Assembly: GCA_025267735.1 (NCBI GenBank) | Contig: CM046304.1 | Span: forward strand, 28,833,381-28,897,380 | DNA from: Mactra quadrangularis | Taxonomy: Eukaryota; Mollusca; Bivalvia; Venerida; Mactridae | Length of the DNA stretch: 64,000 bases | Reading direction: 5' to 3' | Part shown: positions 37,195 to 48,191 of the stretch, in pieces | Numbering within the stretch: the stretch's first letter is position 1 | Layout of the letters: every line of letters starts with the position of its first letter | The notes under the pieces: generated by a model | The model's database searches: none | What the model was told of the DNA's origin: nothing | The model's input: only the letters and a program-made list of their open reading frames with translations | Translations under genes and position numbers: made by a program

Positions 37195-37400
37195 GTGTGT
37201 AGCGCCGCTAAACGTCGCAGCGCCGCTAAACGACACAGTTAAGGACAAACGTCGCAATACTAACACTAAAAATGTCGCAACCACCGCTAAACATCGCATT
37301 TGACATGACGTTAAACATCGCAACGATGACGCTAAATGTCGCACAAAAATCGACTGTCGCTGAACGTCGCAACAATGACGCTAAACGTCGTAAATAGTAT
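37195..37400 (-). repeat. Degenerate GCGACGTTTAGCG repeat array
   Basis: Repeated gctaaacgtcgcaa-type units on the plus strand, the inverse of the motif in the 63-bp arrays at 51.6 and 60.4 kb. CpG-rich against an AT-rich background. Confidence 0.6.
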
Positions 37401-37743
37401 GAAGGTTTAGCATCGAACCTAAGCAACACGGAAGTATTACATTGCACAAATATGACTTCAACGCAATTTTTCTTAGATCCTTAGCGACCATCTACATATC
37501 CCGAGCAATCATCCTGTGATGCATAGTAGCTACTTTTACACCCAAAACCAAGCGCTTTAAAGTCTATAGCAACCATTATTACTATTAACCATCCACTCAA
37601 ATGTCCCGAATTCAACAACATTCGTGACCATTTAACTTTATCTCAGTAATTGGAGGAAATAAAAGTATATATAAGCTCCCTTAATATATACGAACTATCA
37701 CGAAAAAGGTAATTATCAAATTTGCTAATAACAATGGTAAAAT

Positions 37744-38480
37744 AAAAGGGGTAGGTGCATTTGCCCCTCAATTTGTCCATTTCGCAAAAGTGTCTCATAT
37801 TTCATCATGTAATAGTATATTGTATAATTCATACATAATTAACAATTTTAGATAATTCGGTGAAATATGTTACCATGTTTCTAGATTGATAATTTTAATT
37901 GACACATGATAGAAGCACTTTCTTTGCTAGTTGTTAATATTTGGTTGCATTGGTCAATACAATTGTAATAACTGAAATTGAAAATGTTATTTTTTTTGTA
38001 AAACAAGTCCTTTTGAATTCTAAGGAAAGCTTAATGACAAACATATACATGTATATATATTTGTATAAAATGTAACAACACAGCTCTCTGAACTCATTTA
38101 ATGTATAATTTATAACCATGGAGACAAAATAAACATATTCTGAACCCAGAAAGAACATTATACGATAGAATGCATGGTATATTATCTGTAAGAATTAGGA
38201 TAGTTTAAATATAAAATGCATGCACAGACTTTTTTTGGTAATTCTATTTATGTTGGTAAAGAGTCAAATAAAGAAATACCACTTTTAGTAGTGAGGTCAC
38301 CGTTGCCATGGTAACTCATCATTTTTCACTGAAATTATGATAATCATAATACTGTACATAGTTCTGGCACTAATTTGTTGCTGAATTTTAAATAAATTTT
38401 AATTATAAATTATAAATTTTATGACATTTACCTCTCAATAGAATTGAAATAGCTCAGTATGGTAGATGGAAGGCATGTCA
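37744..38480 (+). repeat. Dispersed repeat with X-box palindrome, copy 1
   Basis: Aligns by eye with 62330..63190 (gtaggtgcatttgcccc, gttgttaatatttggttg, and so on). It contains gttgccatggtaac at 38302..38315, a match to the RFX-type X-box, and a weaker ataaccatggagac near 38113. Confidence 0.65.
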
Positions 38481-38905
38481 GCAAACAGGTAATAAGACAA
38501 AACATTACGTTCGCTGTTTCAAAATCTTCGAAAGTTGTATGTTTTAACTTTTATTAAACATTAAAAAAAGTGTGCTATATGTATGACAATTCATACACCA
38601 TGTGGCACTTTTCATCAGTGTATACGCATTGATCGATATCTTAGCACTTTCCACAAATCAACTGAATATAAAATAACTGTCAGCAGGTCAACGATGTATA
38701 TTTGCCGTAATTTGATGTACTAATTTGATTCCTGATGTACATTTATACTAAATTAACTCATGTTATCAAATCTTAAGTATTTTCAAGAGAGACAAATCTT
38801 GCATATTTCATAATTTTTTATGGTATAGTTATCTTTCTTGTTAATGCATTTTCTCCTTAGACTGAACATAGGTTACATGTAGATTTTTCTGATACGATAG
38901 GTATT

Positions 38906-39152
38906 ATTGTTCGTTTTTTCTCAACTGTCAAAACATGAATCATTTCACGGTGAATGCGTTCGTTAAAATTATTGTCGTAATACACCCATCAGCTTTCGAA
39001 AGTGTGTATTATGATTGAGTAAAGCTTCTTATGCCGTATGATATGTTTTAGTCAAGATATTTTTGATAACAATTAGGCCGCCAGTACAAAAACAATGCAT
39101 TCAGTCACCGTGAAATTATTCAAGCTTTGACAGTTGAGAAAAAACGGACAAT
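38906..39152. mobile_element. MITE with about 50-bp inverted ends, copy A
   Basis: The right end tttgacagttgagaaaaaac pairs with a somewhat diverged left end (gttttttctcaactgtcaaa). The interior includes cgtaatacacccat and gtgtgtattatg. Same family as 49006..49251. Confidence 0.78.
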
Positions 39153-39539
39153 AACATACAGAGAAATATTAATACGCAGAAGGTTGACATGAATGACGGC
39201 ACTGAATTGGTTGGATTGAAAATGCTACAGATAGTACAGGAAATTAACTGTCCGTTGTTATTTTCTGCATGTCCAAATGCAGGACGGTGTACATATGTAG
39301 TCGTAACCACCTAACCACAGATGATCGAAGATAACAATGAACTTTTACAGATTAATACAAACGCTGCTTGATTGAAATCGTGGCGGCCTGGGATGTACAT
39401 ACTCGTTATTTTTACTATGCTATTAACTAAATGTATTATGCATCTTAACCTAACCATAACTTTTATTTTCATGTTTCATAAGACGGCTTTTGTCGTGGTT
39501 TTATTTTTCTTTCAATAAGTAGTAACTTTTACTTTCAAA

Positions 39540-40445
39540 TTGTTATGTTATGTATGGAGTCTATACGCTGTATTTCAACAAATATTTAATCATACCCCAA
39601 TTATAAGAATACACCTTGCCATTGACTGCCAAAGCTTTGTTTTTTACAACGATAGATGGAAGAATAGCCACAACGCAATTCCACACTTCACAAAAATTAT
39701 TTTTTCCTTCACCAAACTGACCCAACATCCCATAGATTCTAAAGGTGTATTTTATTTAAAATATTATTTATTTCACTCAAATATTCACAAAATCTTCTTT
39801 GATCAATGTTATGCAATATTTAGTGTACGAGTCAATTACTTTAATTTCAACCTGTCTGTTTTCCTCTTTTGAGTTCCATTGTCAGTTATAGGCATAGAAC
39901 GCTCATTAAAATTCTGGCTAAAAATTATGAAATCTCATGGTTCACTAATTCATCGAATTTATTCAGAACAAGCTAACTTAAATACCAGCAATTGTTGGTC
40001 AACTTATGTAGAAAATAAACTTAATAGACTGGGTTTCGGATTCATTGTAGACGATTTTCACTCAAATAATAATTACTTCCCCTTTTTATTGCAAAGATCG
40101 ATATATCCAACTATGGCACGAAAAAATTAATTCCTATCCAAAATTACAATAAGCTCTCACAACTTGGAAATTGAAGTAGGTAGACACACTAACATCCCAA
40201 GGGAAAACAGACTCTGTAAATTATGTAATCAAAACGCCGTAGAGTCTGAATGTCACTTTTTATTATGCTGTTCTACCTATAGCCATATAAGAAAAAATAT
40301 CTTAATGAAATATCATGGCCATCTTTATTAAGATTTAATAATATACTTTCGTCATCCAATAAAAAGGTTATATTCAATATTTCTAATTTTATAACTGAAG
40401 CATTAAAGCTTAGAGGTGAAAAACTTCCTCAACGTTGCTGCTTTG
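39540..40445 (+). pseudogene. LINE remnant: C-terminal end of a reverse-transcriptase polyprotein
   Basis: Three broken frames in sequence. The first (39540..39872) has no clear motif. The second (39879..40130) reads like the region after the reverse transcriptase in non-LTR elements (IERSLKFWLKIMKSHGSLIH, then a W-x-x-Y-V block). The third (about 40150..40320) carries IPRENRLCKLC and HFLLCCSTY, giving the C-x2-C-x9-H-x3-C tail finger of many LINEs. Frameshifts and stops separate the parts, so it is dead. Confidence 0.7.
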
Positions 40446-41089
40446 TTCTATTTGAATCTATTTGAATCTTTACAAATACTGTTATATATTGTCACCATGT
40501 GTAATATGTCCTTATATTTGCACTATTCTTGTTAAATTTGTTGTTCATGTACAATGTCTATGTTTACCTGGGCCTGACATGTTGTAAATATATGTATAGC
40601 CAAATGTATATCTTGTATACAGATTTTGCTAGTACTAAAAGTAAAAGTATTGATATTATTTTGATTAACAAATTATTTAGGCTAGTAGGAAATTGAAAAT
40701 TATGTATGAGTTTTTCTCTTTTGGAAAAATAAACACTCCATTCAACAGAATTTATTACGCAAGTTGTATTAGATTTTAAAGAATTTCTCAAAATAAATTT
40801 AACGATCGCATCAATTTAAGATATGCCATCATGAATACAAAACTAGTCTGCACTTTTGAGTTAAACTGCATGAGTTTCGACTGATTTCTGTCTTTCATTT
40901 ATTGCTGCAGACTAAATGCAGTCAAATATGGCATTCTTTCATACTTCAAACGGTAGACATACTGCACAAACTTTGACAGTTTAATGAAAGGTAGTGAATA
41001 TCTTTTGATATTTCGTATTGATAACATAGACCATAATATATATACGCTTTCTCGCAGATTGAAACGTTTTTCATCGTATATTAAATTCA

Positions 41090-41196
41090 CAATTCACAAA
41101 TTTGAGTTTTTTTTTGGTACGAACGCATTTTTCACACCCGTAAATTTTAAGTTGTGAAAAATGTGAAAACATGGGTTGTGAAAATTGAGGTTCAAC
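41090..41196. mobile_element. Foldback transposon remnant
   Basis: About 107 bp with the ggtacgaacgcatttttcac internal motif and the gggttgtgaaaa...gaggttcaac right end. The rest of the element is deleted. The right flank is aaagcttt. Confidence 0.65.
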
Positions 41197-41509
41197 AAAG
41201 CTTTATTGACCGTTTTCTTCAAACATGGAGGAGTGACATTGACCAAAACTCTGTGTTTATAGTGTATTGTTATTATCATTATATACCGCATTTGTATAGC
41301 GTTTTTTCATATTGAATATATGTTCAAAAGCGTTTCACTATCATATGCATAATTAGGAAATAATTAAACAAAAATGAAAATGGTTAAGTGATTATAAGAT
41401 ATAAAATGAAAAAATAAAGACTAATATAAAACTAAGAATATGTTATCAATAAAGTGCTCATAGTAGTTAAAAACAACAAAAACTAGTAGGTTTTTAAATG
41501 TAAAAGATA

Positions 41510-42030
41510 GTGAATGAGTAATCGATCTGATGGACTGTTGGTAGAATGGCAGCCAAATGGTCGATGGGGGAATCTGGCAAGATGCCCTGAAAATCCATGA
41601 TTGCAAGGTGCAAAGTTGGATTCTTTTCCAAGTCTCCCCCCCCGAACATCCATCAGCGTCAGTGCCCGTGCATCCCACTAACCAACATGCATTATATAGT
41701 GGTCAGATAAAGTATAAGTGATAAAGGTTATGATTAGATAACTAATAAAGGCAGACACCGGCCAATGGGAATCAGACAAGATGCCTTGAAAAAATACATG
41801 ATAGCAAGATGCAAAGTCGAATTCTAATCCAAGGATCCCTCCAGAACATCCATCAGCGCCAGCGCCTGATTGGTTAGATAAAGTATGAATCTTAAAGGTG
41901 ATGAGTATAAATTCAGTGGAAATGCAACCCCCAGTCAATGGGGAATCTGGCTAGATGCCCTTGAAAATCCATAATTGCAAGTAGCAAAGTTGGATTCTAA
42001 TCCAAGGATTCCACAAGAACATCCATCATG
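41510..42030. repeat. Three-copy tandem repeat, about 175-200 bp per unit
   Basis: Units begin near 41558, 41761 and 41935 and share ggaatctggcaagatgccct, aatccatgattgcaag and agaacatccatcag. They differ by small insertions and deletions. Confidence 0.7.
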
Positions 42031-42202
42031 CGGCCGCACATTATTCTTTTATAAATCTCGTGCATAATTATGGTATGTTGTAAAGAATTTAATAATTTCA
42101 TGGTGTTATATGATTGTAATTTGGGTTTATTTTATAATCATTTAGCCAGATAGTTTTTATTGATTAAAAGAAAATTTTCACTGTAGTATATACATCGCAA
42201 CA

Positions 42203-42663
42203 GTACGGTGGCATAGAGGTGACATGAAGATATATTTAATTTTTAATGTGGCCACGTAAAGGCTTTACGTGGCCACGAAGTAGCTATTACGTGCGCACGC
42301 AATAACGTTTACGTGGCCACGTAATAGATTTACGTGGCCACGCAACAACTATAATAAATACGTGCGCACGTTATAATTGACCAATGAGAGTTGTCGAAAT
42401 TGGTGGCCATTTTCGACAACTCTCGTTGTTCAATTATTACGTGTGCAAGTAAAGCTATTGCGTGGCCACGTGAACGTTATTGCGTGCGCACGTAATAGCT
42501 ATTGCATGGCCACGTAAAGCTACCAGTGGGCACGTAATCGTTATTGCGTGGCCACGTAAACGTTATTGCGTGCATGTAATAGCTACTGCGTGGCCACGTA
42601 AAGCTTTTACGTGGCCATGTAAAACATTAAATATATCTCCATGTCACCTCTATGCCACCGTAC
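42203..42663. mobile_element. 461-bp nested-palindrome element
   Basis: Outer inverted ends gtacggtggcatagaggtga and tcacctctatgccaccgtac are perfect. Inside are many copies of two 12-bp self-complementary units, acgtggccacgt and acgtgcgcacgt, and a central hairpin of gagagttgtcgaaa and its inverse. The whole element is close to one large cruciform. No coding content. Confidence 0.8.
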
Positions 42664-42949
42664 AACCGGACTTATTAATAAACATGTTGGCCCTGTATAT
42701 TGCATTGAGGATTGCTGAAACTTCAGTGCACCAAGATTTATTATGCTGAGAAAAATTGCACAAGAACACTTTTAATCTGTCTTAGATTGGTTCATTTAAC
42801 TGGTCTATTCCAAAATCGTAGTTTTATTGACCCAGGGTGATTGATTTAGTGACCATAGTAATCATTAAACAAAGGTCTTTCCTTTTTTTAAAGTATTTAG
42901 AAACTGGGCACACTTGAGTGAGTCCGGAAGGGAACTTCACAGGTTTGGC

Positions 42950-43620
42950 GCCGCATGACTGAAACTACGATTGCCGAAGTAATAGTCTTAGACCGTGGGA
43001 CTGTAATAGATAATGAATTGCTAGAACGGAGGTCTCTGTTGGGTTTTTAAACATGTATAAGGTCTTGGTTATATATGGGAAATTGGTTGTTAAGTATGTA
43101 TATGACCAGAGCTTGTAGCTGATCCGCCGACAAACAGGGAGCCAATGAAGTTCCCTGAGCACTGGTGTTATATGATCATGCCGATGGGTTCTGGTGATGA
43201 TTCTTGCTGCCGTATTTTGAAGAGGCTGAAATTTATTCAGATTTGATTTTGGAGTATACTATTATAGCAAGAAGTGCGTTGCAATAGTCTAATTAATCTT
43301 GATGTAACCAGAGAATTTACTAATATCCTTGTAGCATCCAGTAGTAAGAAACTTTCTTATGCGACCGATATTTCTTAGCTGATAATAAGACGATCTGCAT
43401 ACAGTATTAACATGCTTCTCCATATCCATGTGTGGTGTGAAGTAAGCACCAAGATTTTTAATACAGTCTTTAGAGTTTATGATGGAATCACCAACTCTAA
43501 TGGACATGTCTTCAACATATTTATGTATTGAAGAGAACAACATAACTTCCGTCTTGTTTGCATTTAATTTTAGCATTTTGGCATTCATCCATGAAATAAT
43601 ATACTGCACTCACTTTGTGT
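42950..43620 (-). pseudogene. LINE remnant: reverse-transcriptase thumb and C-terminus
   Basis: Minus-strand fragments in order: WMNAKMLKLNANKTEVMLF, then IKNLGAYF and VNTVCRSSYYQLRNIGRIRK (43289..43609), followed after stops by QNTAARIITRT and LRELHWLPVCRRISYKL (about 43000..43230). These are standard segments late in CR1/Jockey-like LINE polyproteins. Frameshifted and non-functional. A different subfamily from the remnant at 57-59 kb. Confidence 0.8.
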
Positions 43621-44029
43621 ACACTCATAAAATGAACGTTTTTGTCGAAGGAGAGGATGATCCTCCAAAGTAAGGAGACAGAGTAACTCGGACCATCATT
43701 TTACGCTACTCTGTCAATTGATTTCAATCTAAGAGCTCAAATAAAGACAGAATCAGACTTAAGAAATTTTTTTCTCGCTTCAATTTTTAAAATCACACAT
43801 CGACCAACTTTATGATTCATTTATAAGCTCTTGGGTGGATATCAAGGGAAAAGAGGTTGTACATTATGCACCGGAGTCTATGCCTGATTGCAAACAACTG
43901 ATTATACAGCAATCAATTTGGATTAAGTTAGAGAAATCGAGGAAATAAGATTGGTTTACCTTTTCATCAGCGTTCGGTCCGCCATCTCGGTTGACTGCCC
44001 CGTACACAGCTACATGACAGTGTATATGG

Positions 44030-44167
44030 AGATCGTGTTTCCTGTACATATATAAGCGACCATTCACTAGTCGCTTTCATTTATTGAAGAAAATCGTGTT
44101 GTCATCACCTGCGCCACTCTTGGTAAAGATTCTGGATTTATACTGAGGGGTAATTATATTGTAACAG
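44030..44167 (+). other. Possible non-coding first exon of the type II membrane protein gene
   Basis: It ends in a strong donor (acaggtaagt, exon end at 44167) on the same strand and about 4 kb upstream of the acceptor at 48189, which starts a 5' UTR base run only three bases before an ATG. The start of this exon is not defined. Inference only. Confidence 0.3.
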
Positions 44168-45059
44168 GTAAGTAGATACTTTCGTTGATTTAATTTTCTG
44201 CGAAAAAAGGGCCAAAATTCTATCCCTTGCACATTCGGTTTTTTTAGGGTTCATATATACATTTGGAAATTTCGTGTCATTTAAGAAACCCAACATAACC
44301 AATAGTTTCTTGATTTTCCTCGATGCAAATTTTGATTACATTACTGCACATAAAGGCTCGAAATTCTTATACTTTTATCGTTCTATGCTTTTAATGTAAT
44401 CTTTCTAACGATACCAAATTCATGAGCCTGCAATAAAAGACACAAATGACATGTCCAACTTTTAGGCTCATACATGATCTTAAGTCGATGCTTGACTTTC
44501 AATAGAAAAGTATAGGGAAAAATCTTGAAACGGCCATATCTCTTTTATTTGTTAAAATATCAATTTTGTGCAAATAATGCTAAAAAGTTTAAACTTTCTT
44601 CTTTCGTAAGGTTGTTTTTATATTTTTGTAAAATTGTTAAGTTTTGGTCTGTGTTATGGTTTTATTTGATTACTCGCGTAACTTTAAAATAAGAAGGAAA
44701 AGAAATACCAACGCTGATATAAGTTAAAAAATAAAAACTTTCTGGTTCTTTGATCAAATTTGTGCAAACGACATGAGATAACTGTATGTTTCTTGTTTTC
44801 GTAGCATTTTTTTTTATTTTTAAAATATCTATATGAAGTTTTGGTCTATTTTTCACTTTTTTCTAAAAGCTTTGTATTTTAATGTATTTTTTTCTTAATT
44901 TTATAATGTGCGCTATCGGATATAGGGATCCCTGGTGTGATTGTAGCAAGGCGCAGCTGGTACACTTTTATGACAGAATAACCTTCCTGTCTCTGTTTCA
45001 TTGATACGTTTTAGTCCTGCAGTATATGAGGTGAACCGTGCACTTGAGTCCCCACAAAG

Positions 45060-47990
45060 TTTTTTTGCAGTTTCTATATCTTTGAAAGGTGCTGAATAAG
45101 AATCCAGTGATGACACCCTGTCACCATTGAGCAATTTGCATAATATGCAAATTAAGTTCGCCATTATAGAAATTCCGTTTTTCACTAATAACTTAAAAAC
45201 CAACTTAGATACAAAATTAAAATATGTATCTATTCCCATGTTTTCAGGGTCTATCTATCACATGGTACTAATATTAGCTTGATCAGATCATTTAAATATG
45301 CAAATTTATGCAAATTAGGTATTTTACGAAACACAACTTTCGGTTTTGCTATACACATCAACGTCTGTAGTTTTTACATTGATATTTTGAGTAAAATATG
45401 TTTATGTTAAGCTACTTTTGTATATAATAAATACAAATATATCAATTAATTTCATTAAATCAGTCTATGTTACTATAAAGATATGCAAAATATTCAAATT
45501 ATGCTAAAACTTGTAGGATTTGGCCTCAAACAGTACATGATGTCATGTATATTCATGCCATTGTCTATCATTCTGTGGAGGTCTGGATAAATTTGATTCA
45601 GTTTTTTTGGACAGAGCTGACTAAGAAATTTAGTTAAGACATCCTGTCACCCATACGCAATTAGTATAATATGCAAATTTAGTAAATTTATGCAAATTAG
45701 GTATTTTACAAAACACAACATTCGGTTTTGCTATACGCATCAACGTCTGTAGTTTTTACATTGATATTTTGAGTAAAATGTGTTTATGTTATGCTAATTT
45801 TGTATATATATATTAAATACAAATATATCAAATAATTACATTAAATCAGTTTATGATACTATAAAGATATGAAAAATATTCAAATTGCGTTATAACTTGT
45901 AGGATTTGGCCTCAAACATTACATGGTGTCTTGAATATTTATGCCATTGTCTTGCATTCTGTTGATGCCTTGATAATTTTGATTCAGCTTCTATTCCTTT
46001 GAACAGAGCTGCCTAAGAAATTAAGTGATGACATCCAGTCATCCTTGAACAATTAGCATAATATGCAAATTTGGTCCGCCATAATCGAAATGCCGTTTTT
46101 CGCTAATAACACGATAACTCATCGTGATAAGATTTTAAAATATGTGTCTGCACCCATGTTACTAGAGTCTAGGTATCATATGATACCACATTCAGCATGA
46201 TCAGATGATTTTCATATGCAAATGTATGCAAAAAAAAAGGTTTTTCAAATGAACTGTTTTTCAAGTGAATTTATTTTGTTCAAAATTTAAGTAATTCAAA
46301 GAGGAAATTTTCCAGCAAATATAATTGAATCAAGTAATCTATCAATTGCGACTAAACTTTATGTTCGGTTGGATTTCAATGTCCAGAATGTCCACATTAT
46401 GAGATTACCATGTGGCCTACGCACTTGTGCTTTCAGCTCAATATAACATTCTGACGTGGTGTGCCTTTACACCAGAACCGAAAAAATGAAGAACAATAAA
46501 TTAATTTGAATTGTACATCGTAAAATTGATTGTAAAATTAAAGCTACTAAATTCAAAAGCGTTTCCTTATCATAAAAACATCCTGTCATTGACATAATTT
46601 AAGCATCTGTTTGATTGATATACATGTACATGTACTTCATGGCAATAGTAGAAGCTGGAAAGTCTTACTTATTTTCGTGCAGATTTGACCTCTCAACATT
46701 GTTTACTGTGGAAAGAAATTCATGAAACTGCATGTGTCAACTTTATTCATATGCTCATAGTTTCCACTAATTTATTTACTCAAGATAAGATAGAACGTTC
46801 TAGGCATGTGTATAAATATATAATAACAAAGCCAGCATTGAGGAACGTCGTATACATAAATCTGTTGCTAGCAAGTTCAATAAAATAAACATTAGTTGCT
46901 TTTCAGAATCAAAAATATGACAATGAGACCTTGCATGCATGTTTGATAACTAAAATTTGTATGAATGTTTATAGCATAATTGGTTATTGCAAGGTGAGCA
47001 GGAACCTTAATTCTGTAACGCCATGATAATCAGACTAACCGGGTATTTTGGACTACCACGAAAGGTCATTATCTGCAAGAATTGAATTGGGAAAGCTAAA
47101 CTCGGAGTGTGCTGTACATGATCATGGCTTAATTTGTCTTTGTATGGCTAAATTTTCGACTTTATTTTGACTTAAACTTGTTTTGCATAGTATATTCTTA
47201 CAATCAATTGAATGCATCCTTACTTATCTTCCTTATTATATCAAAAAATTGATAACAGAACATATTTTAGTAGGGGAAATGTCATTGGAGAAATTACGGG
47301 CAAAATACAATATTCTTTACAATCTAATGACTGTAAGGACTAATTATCTTAATAATCTAAAATTATATATAATAAGCAATGCATGCTCTTGGTTTATGTA
47401 GAATTCCTTTGTTCTATACGCTGATTTTAACTTGGATAGAGAAAAGGGATATCACTTTACTTTATGCTCCTAATTTGCATAAGTATACATATCCAAATCA
47501 TATGATCATTATAATATTAGTATATGTTCTCTGACATAAAACAAATCAAACTAATGCCATGGTAGCATATATAGAGGCAAATACATACTGTTCATGTTTG
47601 TTATATATGGTTATTGAGGTATTATGATTTTTTCAATTGTGTCGTCACATTAAATATACTAACTAAATGCTTTGGCTTTAATTTTTTGTAAATAATCGTT
47701 AATCTGTTCATAACAACTCGAATAATGGTACATGATCTTCATTTTATGTAGTGAAAAATAACAACACTTTCCTATACTTAAAGACCTAATTTGCATACAT
47801 CTGCATTTGCAAATCATCTCTGATGATGCTTAAGGTCGTATAATATGATAGCTAGACCCTACAAACATGGATGCAGACACATATGTTAAAACGGAATTTC
47901 GGTAATGGCGGACTAAATTTGCATATTATACTAATTGCTCATGGGTGACAGGATGTCTTAACTAAATTTCTTAGTCAGCTCTGTCAAAAA
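45060..47990. repeat. Large repeat with inverted outer modules and internal duplications
   Basis: A module of about 150-250 bp (gacatcctgtcacc, aatatgcaaattta, cgccattatagaaattccg, atgcaaattaggt) occurs at about 45080, 45610 and 46000, and inverted at about 47780..47990. Shorter inverted matches lie near 47470. The 45.31- and 45.69-kb parts are direct repeats about 382 bp apart. No coding content. Confidence 0.65.
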
Positions 47991-48014
47991 AAAACAACTG
48001 AACCAAATTATCCA

Positions 48015-48150
48015 GAGCAGTGCTGTGTTGTACGGAGCAGAGCGGAGCGCAGCGGTGCTTTGTTGTTCAGTGCGGAGCGGTGCTGTATTGTGCGGTGCGG
48101 AGCGGAGCGGTGCGGTGCGGTGCTGTGATGTGCAGTGCAGTGTAATGCAG
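48015..48150 (+). repeat. GCGGT/GCGGA simple repeat
   Basis: About 135 bp of gcggt, gcgga and tgcag pentamer-like units, strongly G-rich on the plus strand, ending about 40 bases upstream of the acceptor of the signal-anchor exon. Confidence 0.75.
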
Positions 48151-48191
48151 TTCCTTGTCAAGGCAAATAGTGTTTGTTTATTTTTCAGACC

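Noticed and set aside
42480..42749. 89-codon open frame with repeated WPRK peptides
   Set aside because: It is a by-product of acgtggccacgt palindromes in the nested-palindrome element.
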